From contig JADFKI010000101.1 of NCBI GenBank assembly GCA_022565015.1, positions 1-11,222 of the forward strand: a DNA stretch of 11,222 nucleotides. Reading direction: 5' to 3'. Position 1 is the first letter of the stretch. Each line of letters starts with the position of its first letter. A program made the position numbers and the translations under genes. The notes under the pieces are model-generated. The model saw only the letters and a program-made list of their open reading frames with translations. It ran no database searches and was not told the origin of the DNA. The stretch comes from Chloroflexota bacterium. Its GTDB lineage: Bacteria; Chloroflexota; Dehalococcoidia; Lucifugimonadales; JADFKI01. This document shows, piece after piece, positions 1 to 6,470 of the stretch.

Positions 1-890
1 CTCAGGTGTTCATCGCCCCGCTTGGCGACCATTACGTCACCCGACTGACGCACACGCTGGAGGTTGCGCAGATCTCGCGGACCATCGCCCGCGCGCTTAA
101 CCTGAACGAGGACCTTACAGAGGCAATCGCGCTGGGCCACGACATGGGCCACACACCCTTCGGCCACATAGGCGAGGACGAGCTCAACGAGCTGCACCCC
201 GGAGGCTTCAGGCATAGCCAACAGAGCCTGAGGATCGTGGAGCAGCTCGAGAACGAGGGCCAGGGCCTCAACCTCACGTGGGAGGTGCGCCACGGCATCG
301 TGTCCCACTCGAAACCCAAGGGCGATTTTCTCGAGAGCGGTGTCGATGACGACCTGACCCTGGAAGGGCAGGTGTGTCGAATATCAGACGCGGTGGCGTA
401 CCTGAACCATGACCTTGGCGACGCCTTTCGGGCCGGCAAGCTCGACGAGCGTGCGTTGCCCGGAGAGGTAGTCTCGGTCCTGGGGAGCAGTCAGCCAGAC
501 ATGCTGGACGGCATGATGACGGACATTATCGAAAGCTCGTGGTCGGCGTCGGGATTGAATTCCAGCGAGCACGAAGACTCCATAGAGATCACGATGAGCG
601 ACGAAGTTCGCGGCGCTGTCATGGCGCTGAGGGACTTCATGTTTGAGCGGGTCTACATCCCGGAGGAGAAGGGTGAAGAGGGGAGGGCCGCAAGGGAGGT
701 CTTCAGGCTGCTCTACCATTACTTCAACGAGGTCCGCGGGGAGATTCCAGCCGAATACGCCGCCCGCAGCAGGTCCGAGGACCAGGCCGTCGCCGATTAC
801 ATATCAGGCATGACGGACAGGTTCGCGCTCAGGATGGCTGAGGCAGTTCAGCCGGGAATCGCCGAGATATTTCGCGAGAGATTGCTATAA
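1..890 (+). CDS. dgt: dGTP triphosphohydrolase-like HD hydrolase, 5'-truncated
   Basis: Enzymes of this family remove triphosphate from dGTP or other dNTPs, giving the deoxynucleoside, and so adjust the cytoplasmic dNTP pool. The gene is open to the left edge, with the reading phase starting at base 3. The GTG at base 6 is an internal Val codon (QVFIAPLGDHY), not a start, and roughly 50 N-terminal residues of a usual 340–350 are missing. Counting from that Val, the HD metal site is visible: His16 in RLTHTLEV, His45-Asp46 in LGHDMGHTPFGH, and Asp128 in ISDAVAYLNHDLGDA. The HGIVSHS segment (about 96–102) also fits the family. The stop codon overlaps the next gene's ATG (TAATG), so the two are probably translationally coupled. 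The family call is firm; the preferred dNTP cannot be read from sequence. Confidence 0.93.
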   Translation, partial: QVFIAPLGDHYVTRLTHTLEVAQISRTIARALNLNEDLTEAIALGHDMGHTPFGHIGEDELNELHPGGFRHSQQSLRIVEQLENEGQGLNLTWEVRHGIVSHSKPKGDFLESGVDDDLTLEGQVCRISDAVAYLNHDLGDAFRAGKLDERALPGEVVSVLGSSQPDMLDGMMTDIIESSWSASGLNSSEHEDSIEITMSDEVRGAVMALRDFMFERVYIPEEKGEEGRAAREVFRLLYHYFNEVRGEIPAEYAARSRSEDQAVADYISGMTDRFALRMAEAVQPGIAEIFRERLL

Positions 891-1153
891 TGTCGGCAGG
901 GACGCCGACAGACAGGATTCGGACTCGAACAGTCGGCAACAAGGTCAAGTACATTCGTGAACACCTGGAAGCCATGCAGCGGGATGCCCACGGTCTTGAA
1001 TACGGTCCGTGGAAGTCGGAAGTGGACGCGATCTGGAAGTCTACGTTCGAGCAGATAGACAGAATGAGTGCTGGCCCCCAGCAAGATGCGTTGGAAATGG
1101 TCCGAGAACTGTGGATGACCTATATATCTCACTACGTGACTTTGGATACATAA
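890..1153 (+). CDS. Uncharacterised 87-aa protein coupled to dgt
   Basis: I do not recognise this small protein. Its ATG shares one base with the dgt stop codon, and a purine-rich GAGAG at 876–880 lies 9 bases upstream as a possible ribosome binding site. The sequence is soluble and probably mainly helical, for example VKYIREHLEAMQRDAHGLEY and DALEMVRELWMTYISHYV. It is rich in charged and aromatic residues and has no signal peptide, membrane segment, Cys pair or nucleotide-binding motif. The N-terminal RIRTRTVGNKVK is basic. Tight coupling to dgt and the position upstream of dnaG suggest co-production with the replication genes, which is inference. The base composition matches the flanking genes, so this looks like a resident gene rather than an insertion. 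Confidence 0.75.
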   Translation: MSAGTPTDRIRTRTVGNKVKYIREHLEAMQRDAHGLEYGPWKSEVDAIWKSTFEQIDRMSAGPQQDALEMVRELWMTYISHYVTLDT

Positions 1154-1170
1154 TATAGGGTAGGGCGTTC

Positions 1171-1182
1171 CGCGTTAGCGCG
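1171..1182 (+). other. Small GC-rich hairpin between the two unknown genes
   Basis: CGCG-TTAG-CGCG can form a 4-bp stem with a four-base loop in the 53-base gap between the 87-aa and 120-aa genes. No T-run follows, so it is not an intrinsic terminator. It might protect or process the transcript, or be chance. Confidence 0.25.
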
Positions 1183-1206
1183 AAGTCCCCGGAAGGTCTG
1201 ATTGGC

Positions 1207-1569
1207 TTGGCCTCCATCGAATCCAACGGAGCACTACCTGGGCTGGAGCCCAACCTGGAACATGCCCGGAGCATGTCATTGATGGCTCACGGGGTAGTCA
1301 TCAAGCTAAAGGAGCTGGGCCTTCCTGAATCTTTGAACGACGAGCTCGCCCACCTAAGCACGGACCTTGGCGATCTTTGGGGAGCGCAAAAGGAGCTGGC
1401 TGAGCGTCTTGAAGGCATGCTGGAGTCCGCAGGCGACTGGCACGAGATTGGTGACTGCCTGGTCGACCTCAGGGCCTCCATCGAGCACATTAACTGGCAC
1501 GTGAAGAGCGTGAAGCGGCCGCTCAACAAGATCGCTCGGTTCGCCTACCAACAGGACGTAAGTGACTAG
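1207..1569 (+). CDS. Uncharacterised 120-aa helical protein upstream of dnaG
   Basis: I do not recognise this protein. The best start is TTG 1207, preceded by GGAAGG at 1191–1196 (10-base spacing). The frame is closed upstream by a TAG at 1156, and the only close alternative is ATG 1273, which would remove 22 residues and has a weaker ribosome binding site. The product looks almost wholly alpha-helical, with amphipathic stretches such as LNDELAHLSTDLGDLWGAQK and IGDCLVDLRASIEHINWHV. It has one Cys, no signal peptide and no membrane segment, and resembles a small helical bundle. It ends 15 bases before the dnaG ATG, so co-transcription with the primase gene is very likely. Any role in replication is suggested only by this placement. 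Confidence 0.7.
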   Translation: MASIESNGALPGLEPNLEHARSMSLMAHGVVIKLKELGLPESLNDELAHLSTDLGDLWGAQKELAERLEGMLESAGDWHEIGDCLVDLRASIEHINWHVKSVKRPLNKIARFAYQQDVSD

Positions 1570-1584
1570 GGACGCAGTAACCAT

Positions 1585-3402
1585 ATGAGCGTTGTTGACG
1601 ACGTCAAGACACGTCTGGACATTGTCGATGTTGTGTCGGGTTACGTATCGCTTCAGAAGGCGGGCCGTAACTTCAAGGCGCCGTGTCCCTTCCATGATGA
1701 AAAGACCCCCTCGTTCATAGTCAACCCAGAGCGCCAGAGCTGGCACTGCTTCGGCGCCTGTTCCACGGGCGGAGACGTATTCTCCTTCATTCAACGGGCG
1801 GACAATCTGGATTTTGGCGAAGCACTGAGGTCCCTGGCGCAAAAAGCCGGCGTCGAGATAACACGAGGCGGCGAAGACGGCCAATCCAGGGACAGGAACG
1901 AGCTGCTTTATCAGGCCAACGGCCTCGCCGCGAAATTCTACAGGGATGTGCTGTCCTCCGACAGGGGCGAGAAGGCCAAAGCATACCTGGACCAGCGAGG
2001 CGTCGACGCCTCGGCGGCGGCGAAATTTGAGCTTGGCCTTAGCCCGGACGGTTGGGAGGGCCTAAAGTCTCACCTGTTGGGCCTTGGCGTCGATGAGGAC
2101 GTGGCTGTGGAGGCGGGACTTCTACGCAGGAACGATTCTCCTGAGGCGGGCCAGACCCGGGACTTCTTTCACGGCAGGCTGATGTTTCCGATCCACGACC
2201 GCCAGGGCAGGGTCGCCGGATTCGGGGGCAGGTCGCTTGACGGCTCCGACCCCAAGTACATCAATACGGCCGCCACGCCGGTCTTCGACAAGCGAAATAT
2301 GCTCTACGGAATGCATTTGGCGAACAAGTCCATTAAAGACTCCAACACCGGCGTTGTCGTGGAAGGCTACATGGACGTCATAGCCGCCCACCAGCACGGA
2401 TACACCAACGTCGTGGCCTCGATGGGCACGGCGCTGACCGAGGACCAGGTGGGACAGCTACGACCCCTGGCGAAGAGCTTCGTCCTGGCGTTGGACCCGG
2501 ACGTCGCCGGCCAAGAGGCGACACTTCGTAGCCTGGAGTCCTCGTGGCGGGTTATCGGCCGCAGGTCTGCCGGTAGAAGCACGCCTGCGGGCGTTCTGTA
2601 CCAGCGAGACCCCATCGTCCTAAAGATCGCGTCCTTGCCGGACGGACGCGACCCGGACGAGCTCATACGACACGATGCCAAGGCCTGGGAAGACATCATC
2701 GAAAATGCCCTTCCCCTCATGGATTTCTTGATTCCGACGGTCGCCCGCAGGTTCGATGTGAACACCGGCCAGGGCAAGACGCAGCTCAAAGACGCGGTGT
2801 TTCCCCTCATCGCGGCGACCGAGAACTTTTTCGACCAGGAAAAGTACATGGAGCAGCTCGCGGTGGCGATGCACGTCACCGTCGAGCAGCTTAAGGCCAG
2901 CCTGCCGCGAGGCAATCGTGGAGGCGCTTACGGGACGCGGGCGCGGCCGGAAGGGTCTACTGGTCCGGAAGTAGATTCGTCTGCGCTGATGAAAGATCCG
3001 GGCAGCGCTATTGATGAGTACGTGCTTTCTTTGATACTGAACAGGCCTGAGCTTAAGAAGCAGGTGTCTGCGTACCCGGCTGAGCTTTTCCGAAACACGG
3101 AGGACAGGGAAGTATTTACGCGTTGGTTAGCCTGCTCTACAATAGATGACCTCAGAGAATCGCTGGATGATGCGCTGGGGGAGCGATTGTCCTACCTGAC
3201 GGAGATGCAGCACGCGCCGTCGGACAGAGCTCAGAGCGAGAAGGCGTTGTTCCAGTGCATGCGGAGGCTTGAGAGCCGGCACTGGCGGGAGCGTCAGCAG
3301 TCACTACTGGTCTCTGTCGAAGCGGACCAGCCTCCTTCAAGGGATATCGAGGAAGACATAGTCGAGGCGAATTCGAGAATCAAAGAGACATTTTTACACT
3401 AG
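1585..3402 (+). CDS. dnaG: DNA primase DnaG
   Basis: DnaG makes the short RNA primers for leading-strand start and for Okazaki fragments, working with the replicative helicase. The 605-aa product has the normal length. In order it shows an N-terminal zinc domain with Cys34, His37, Cys55 and Cys59 (CPFHDEKTPSF then HCFGACSTGGD). The polymerase core follows, with the basic motif around 198–242 (GRLMFPIHDRQGRVAGFGGR). The Toprim fold has Glu260 in VVVEGYMDV and Asp304/Asp306 in LALDPDVAG. A helical C-terminal helicase-binding region begins around residue 470. The zinc knuckle is C-x3-C rather than the usual C-x2-C. An extra stretch at about 325–345 separates Toprim strands before LPDGRDPDEL. The start matches the family pattern, although the ribosome binding site (GGGA at 1569–1572) is weak and somewhat distant. 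Confidence 0.97.
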   Translation: MSVVDDVKTRLDIVDVVSGYVSLQKAGRNFKAPCPFHDEKTPSFIVNPERQSWHCFGACSTGGDVFSFIQRADNLDFGEALRSLAQKAGVEITRGGEDGQSRDRNELLYQANGLAAKFYRDVLSSDRGEKAKAYLDQRGVDASAAAKFELGLSPDGWEGLKSHLLGLGVDEDVAVEAGLLRRNDSPEAGQTRDFFHGRLMFPIHDRQGRVAGFGGRSLDGSDPKYINTAATPVFDKRNMLYGMHLANKSIKDSNTGVVVEGYMDVIAAHQHGYTNVVASMGTALTEDQVGQLRPLAKSFVLALDPDVAGQEATLRSLESSWRVIGRRSAGRSTPAGVLYQRDPIVLKIASLPDGRDPDELIRHDAKAWEDIIENALPLMDFLIPTVARRFDVNTGQGKTQLKDAVFPLIAATENFFDQEKYMEQLAVAMHVTVEQLKASLPRGNRGGAYGTRARPEGSTGPEVDSSALMKDPGSAIDEYVLSLILNRPELKKQVSAYPAELFRNTEDREVFTRWLACSTIDDLRESLDDALGERLSYLTEMQHAPSDRAQSEKALFQCMRRLESRHWRERQQSLLVSVEADQPPSRDIEEDIVEANSRIKETFLH

Positions 3403-3420
3403 TGAAAACACGGCCTTCGA

Positions 3421-3433
3421 CCAACATGGTTGG
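3421..3433 (+). other. Inverted repeat in the dnaG–rpoD gap
   Basis: CCAAC-ATG-GTTGG is a perfect 5-bp inverted repeat with a 3-base centre, 18 bases after the dnaG stop and 68 bases before the rpoD ATG. No T-run follows it, so it is not a terminator. It could be a processing signal or an operator, or chance. Confidence 0.3.
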
Positions 3434-3501
3434 AGCGGTATCAAACAGGGCCTGCGGGCGGACGGCAAGCGGGTCTAATTTTACGAAATGGGGTTGAGTT
3501 T

Positions 3502-5058
3502 ATGAACAGACCCATGGACGGAGAGGAATCCAACGATCTGGTAGTAGGCCTGGCGCAGAGTGCCTCAACGAATGATCTGATCGGCTCTAGCAAGAGCCGT
3601 GAGGACGGATACGTTATCGTCGAGGAGCGGGACGCACTGGCAAAGCCCGCGCCGGAAGAAAAAGACGCCAACGACGCCGATGACTACGACCCTGACGACC
3701 CCGATGCTAAAGCCGATAAGGAGTCCGAAGACGAGACGGACATAGACAGCGAGTGGGAGAAGAACCTGGAAAACGTCGAGATGATCGACGACCCGGTGAG
3801 AATGTATCTCCGGGAGATAGGCAGAGTAAGCCTGCTCAAGGCTGCCGACGAGCGCATACTTGCTCGAAGGATGGAGGCCTGCAAGCACATCCAGAAGATC
3901 GAAAGCGACCTATTGGAGCTGGATGGCAGGCAGCCCAGGGCATGGATGAGCATGCTCCACATGATGAAGCGACTCGGGGATTCCGAGCCTCTTATCGACG
4001 CGGTCAGCCGGTACGTCGGGCTCGATGGTAAACGTACCCTGCCCGAGATCATCTCCGCACCGGATATGAGAGACGCCCTTGACGGCGAGCTCCCGGAAGA
4101 GATGCTCAACTTCATCGGCGATACGCTGAACAGAGAGCCCGAGGACGTGAAATTGGAGCTTCGAGTCCTCTCTCTGGACAGTCGACTTCTACCCAACGAG
4201 GTCCTGGAGGTCCTGGACTGTTCGCCGACGTCCCAGGAGCTGCTGATCGAGACCCAGAAGCCCGACCTTCGAGAGCGAATGGAGACCCACGAGCTCGTAT
4301 TCAGAAGCTTCGTGGAGAAGACAAAGGACGAGGGCACGCGAGCCCAGCGACACCTTGCGGAGGCCAACCTTCGCCTGGTGGTCAGCGTGGCGAAGAAATA
4401 CATCGGCAGGGGCATGTCGCTCTTGGACCTGATTCAAGAGGGCAACATAGGCCTCATTCGAGCGGTCGAAAAGTTCGACTATCGAAAGGGCTATAAGTTC
4501 AGCACCTATGCGACCTGGTGGATTCGGCAGGCCATCACGAGGGCCATCGCGGACCAGGCCCGGACCATTCGAATACCCGTACACATGGTCGAGACCATCA
4601 ATAAGCTTCTCCGCGTCAGCAGAAGGCTGGTCCAGGAGTATGGCAGGGAGCCGACAAGCGAGGAGATCGGCGCGGGCATGGAGGTATCTCCCGAGAAGGT
4701 ACGAGAGATCCTGAAGATATCCCAGGAGCCCGTCTCACTGGAGACCCCCATCGGCGAAGAAGAGGACAGCCACCTGGGCGATTTCATCGAGGACCGCAGC
4801 GCCCTCGCACCCTCCGAGGCGGCGACGTACCAGCTTCTCAAGGAGCAGGTGGACGATGTGCTCTTTACCCTCAGCGACCGTGAGGCTAGGGTGCTTCAGC
4901 TTCGTTTCGGACTCGAAGATGGGCGAAGCAGGACGCTCGAGGAGGTAGGACGGGACTTCGGGGTCACCCGTGAGCGCATACGTCAAATAGAGGCCAAGGC
5001 GCTCAGGAAGCTCCGACACCCCAGCAGGTCCAAGAAGCTCAGAGATTTCCTGGAGTGA
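3502..5058 (+). CDS. rpoD: Primary sigma factor RpoD/SigA (group 1 sigma-70)
   Basis: This is the housekeeping sigma factor that gives RNA polymerase its -10/-35 promoter specificity. ATG 3502 is preferred (518 aa): GGGG at 3490–3493 lies 8 bases upstream, whereas TTG 3430 would add 24 unconserved residues. The N-terminus is a very acidic, low-complexity stretch (about 46–87, rich in Asp and Glu). Region 1.2 follows at about 96–130 (DDPVRMYLREIGRVSLL), then a non-conserved insert of about 150 residues. Region 2 spans about 282–355, including LLDLIQEGNIGLIRAVEKFD and the -10 recognition helix YATWWIRQAITRAI. Region 3 starts near IRIPVHMVETINK. The region 4.2 helix-turn-helix is TLEEVGRDFGVTRERIRQIE (about 478–497). 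All primary-sigma hallmarks are intact, so it should read promoters like the two found on the minus strand here. Confidence 0.97.
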   Translation: MNRPMDGEESNDLVVGLAQSASTNDLIGSSKSREDGYVIVEERDALAKPAPEEKDANDADDYDPDDPDAKADKESEDETDIDSEWEKNLENVEMIDDPVRMYLREIGRVSLLKAADERILARRMEACKHIQKIESDLLELDGRQPRAWMSMLHMMKRLGDSEPLIDAVSRYVGLDGKRTLPEIISAPDMRDALDGELPEEMLNFIGDTLNREPEDVKLELRVLSLDSRLLPNEVLEVLDCSPTSQELLIETQKPDLRERMETHELVFRSFVEKTKDEGTRAQRHLAEANLRLVVSVAKKYIGRGMSLLDLIQEGNIGLIRAVEKFDYRKGYKFSTYATWWIRQAITRAIADQARTIRIPVHMVETINKLLRVSRRLVQEYGREPTSEEIGAGMEVSPEKVREILKISQEPVSLETPIGEEEDSHLGDFIEDRSALAPSEAATYQLLKEQVDDVLFTLSDREARVLQLRFGLEDGRSRTLEEVGRDFGVTRERIRQIEAKALRKLRHPSRSKKLRDFLE

Positions 5059-5077
5059 TCGTAAGGTCTGCGAGGTA

Positions 5078-5091
5078 GCTCCTTAGGGAGC
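5078..5091 (+). other. Small hairpin downstream of rpoD
   Basis: GCTCC-TTAG-GGAGC forms a perfect 5-bp stem with a four-base loop, 20 bases after the rpoD stop. It can be lengthened by two pairs across one A·C mismatch. No T-run follows. It may stabilise the 3' end of the rpoD message; transcription would continue to the terminator about 45 bases further on. Confidence 0.35.
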
Positions 5092-5132
5092 CACTTAGGA
5101 CTCGGTCTAACGAATCACTATCCCGGAAGCCA

Positions 5133-5164
5133 AAAAAGGGCCTCACTATCGAGAGGCCCTTTTT
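5133..5164. terminator. Bidirectional intrinsic terminator
   Basis: GGGCCTC (5138–5144) pairs perfectly with GAGGCCC (5153–5159) around an 8-base loop. It is flanked by AAAAA at 5133–5137 and TTTTT at 5160–5164, which extend the stem and give a U-tract to transcripts from either side. It lies 74 bases after the rpoD stop and 34 bases beyond the stop codon of the convergent SelA-like gene, so it can end both. Confidence 0.92.
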
Positions 5165-5198
5165 CATTGGCTAATTGATTGGGATACCGGAGTTTGGC

Positions 5199-6344
5199 CT
5201 AGCGCAGCAGCTCCGCAATGCGCTCGCCGACGATCTTGTCTTCTCCCTTGCTGAGGCCGAATGCATGGAGGATGATGAAGTCCTCGCCCTCCCTTACCCG
5301 GGTCCAAATGGGCGGGTCACCCTCTTTAAGCTTGACGACAACCTCCTGGGCGGTCAGGCCGGTCACGCTCGCGTCGATTCGCACCTGGAGTCCGAAAGGC
5401 TGGTGACCGATGATGTTGTCCATCATCACGACGTCGACCCCTGGAATACCCTTTAGAGGCCCCATCATGGTCTGGCAGATTACCTCGATGCTCGCCAATC
5501 GCTCTTCATGATTGGTGGTCATCCAGTGCCTGACGGCGGCTACGGCGCCGACGATCTCCTGTCGATCGACCTTGTGAGGTCTGCCGATACCCCTTACTCT
5601 GCGGCCCTCGTAGCCTATGAAGGACTGTTTGGAGATCTTTCGGATCATCTCCTCGGTTCCCAGCGCGAGGCCTACGGACTGCGTGGCGCCCAGATATTTG
5701 GCCGCGATGCACTGGAAGTCGGCGCCCATCCTGACGTACTTGCCGAATAGCTCGAGGGGATATATCTGCCCCGCCGCGTCGACGGTTACGGGCACGCCTT
5801 TTCCGTGGGCGATCTCGATGATGTCTTCCAGGGGCAATATCTTAACGTCCGGGGACTGCTCGACGGCGTAGTAGTGTACCGCAGCGGTATCCGGGCCGAT
5901 GGCCTGCTCCAGGTCCTCACGAGTCGTCCCGTCCTCGGTCCCGAAGTTGACCAGCTTCGCGCCCGCGACTTCCAGGCAGCGGTCGTACCAGTACCGCTGT
6001 CGCGTCTGGATGAGGATCTGGTTCTTCATGCCCGTGGTGTCCGGCAACTGCTCAATCCGCTTGTCGTCGTCGCCCGCCATGAGGGCGGCCGATGCCAATG
6101 CAAGAGCGGAGCCCGCGCCCGAAGTCACGTATACCGCGGGTACGTCAACCATGTCGGCGATGGCCTTACCCGCGCGCTCCTCCAACTCCATGAGAGGTAT
6201 GTAGGCCTGGTCGGCCTGGTCCATCGCCTCTTTTACCTCTTCTATGGGGGTTGAGCCGCCCAGCATGGTCACGCTGCCGATAGCGTTAATGATGGGCTTC
6301 GCCCCAAGCTCTTTGTAGATCTCGCCCCATTTCGTATCGGCCAT
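5199..6344 (-). CDS. SelA-like PLP-dependent enzyme (class V aminotransferase fold)
   Basis: This is a cytoplasmic PLP enzyme of fold type I in the SelA-like group, which includes seryl-tRNA(Sec) selenium transferases and sugar-acid ammonia-lyases such as DgaE. ATG 6344 is chosen because GGAG at 6353–6350 lies 5 bases upstream. The in-frame GTG at 6350 overlaps that site. The product is 381 aa. Visible features are TSGAGSALALASAALMAG (cofactor phosphate loop, about 74–91), Asp189 in VTVDAAGQ (expected to contact the PLP ring nitrogen), and Lys216 in IAAKYLGATQSVGLALG, the likely Schiff-base lysine. A family-like GYEGRRVRGIGRP follows. It is shorter than true SelA (about 460 aa) and lacks its N-terminal tRNA-binding part. 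No other selenocysteine gene is in the window, so a selenium role is unlikely. The substrate is unknown. Confidence 0.85.
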   Translation of the reverse strand: MADTKWGEIYKELGAKPIINAIGSVTMLGGSTPIEEVKEAMDQADQAYIPLMELEERAGKAIADMVDVPAVYVTSGAGSALALASAALMAGDDDKRIEQLPDTTGMKNQILIQTRQRYWYDRCLEVAGAKLVNFGTEDGTTREDLEQAIGPDTAAVHYYAVEQSPDVKILPLEDIIEIAHGKGVPVTVDAAGQIYPLELFGKYVRMGADFQCIAAKYLGATQSVGLALGTEEMIRKISKQSFIGYEGRRVRGIGRPHKVDRQEIVGAVAAVRHWMTTNHEERLASIEVICQTMMGPLKGIPGVDVVMMDNIIGHQPFGLQVRIDASVTGLTAQEVVVKLKEGDPPIWTRVREGEDFIILHAFGLSKGEDKIVGERIAELLR

Positions 6345-6349
6345 AAACA

Positions 6350-6356
6350 CTCCTTT
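6350..6356 (-). promoter_or_regulatory. Ribosome binding site of the SelA-like gene
   Basis: On the minus strand AAAGGAG ends 5 bases before ATG 6344. It overlaps the alternative in-frame GTG at 6350–6348, which is why the ATG is preferred. Confidence 0.8.
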
Positions 6357-6377
6357 TCATGAAATCCAGCAACGTTG

Positions 6378-6393
6378 ATTGCGCAGCCGCAAT
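6378..6393. promoter_or_regulatory. Inverted repeat abutting the SelA-like -10 box
   Basis: ATTGCG-CAGC-CGCAAT is a perfect 6-bp inverted repeat that begins directly downstream of the predicted -10 hexamer and covers the expected transcription start. It could be a repressor operator or a 5'-end hairpin that stabilises the mRNA. Confidence 0.45.
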
Positions 6394-6422
6394 ATAATAC
6401 TCCACTGAGACCAGTCTAACAA
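6394..6422 (-). promoter_or_regulatory. Sigma-70-type promoter of the SelA-like gene
   Basis: On the minus strand, a -35 box TTGTTA (6422–6417) and a -10 box TATTAT (6399–6394) are separated by 17 bases. The start should fall near 6387, giving a leader of about 40 bases. The gene therefore probably has its own promoter apart from proBA. Confidence 0.6.
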
Positions 6423-6430
6423 GGCATCGG

Positions 6431-6464
6431 CGCCATGGCGTGCGCGGCCTCAATTCCTCGAGGC
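6431..6464. repeat. Palindrome cluster upstream of the SelA-like promoter
   Basis: The perfect palindrome CGCCATGGCG lies at 6431–6440. GCCTC (6447–6451) pairs with GAGGC (6460–6464), and CCTCGAGG at 6456–6463 is itself palindromic. They sit between the stop of the 106-aa gene and the -35 box of the SelA-like promoter. They could be factor-binding sites or 3'-end hairpins of the proBA transcript; no U-run makes a classical terminator. Confidence 0.4.
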
Positions 6465-6470
6465 GAACGC

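Noticed and set aside
6..8. GTG as the start of the dGTPase gene
   Set aside because: The frame continues upstream as Gln-Val-Phe, matching the interior family motif QVFIAP, so the real start is outside the window.
3416..3444. Possible rpoD promoter, TTCGAC-N17-TATCAA
   Set aside because: Both hexamers are poor matches, and an inverted repeat of unknown role occupies the spacer; not strong enough to call.
3430..3501. TTG 3430 as the rpoD start
   Set aside because: It adds 24 residues unlike any sigma N-terminus, while ATG 3502 has GGGG at good spacing.
3684..4415. Minus-strand open frame of 243 codons
   Set aside because: It is antisense to rpoD, with a Ser- and Arg-rich shadow composition and no ribosome binding site or motif.
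5199..6344. Calling the PLP enzyme selA itself
   Set aside because: It is too short, lacks the N-terminal tRNA-binding part, and has no selenocysteine genes nearby.
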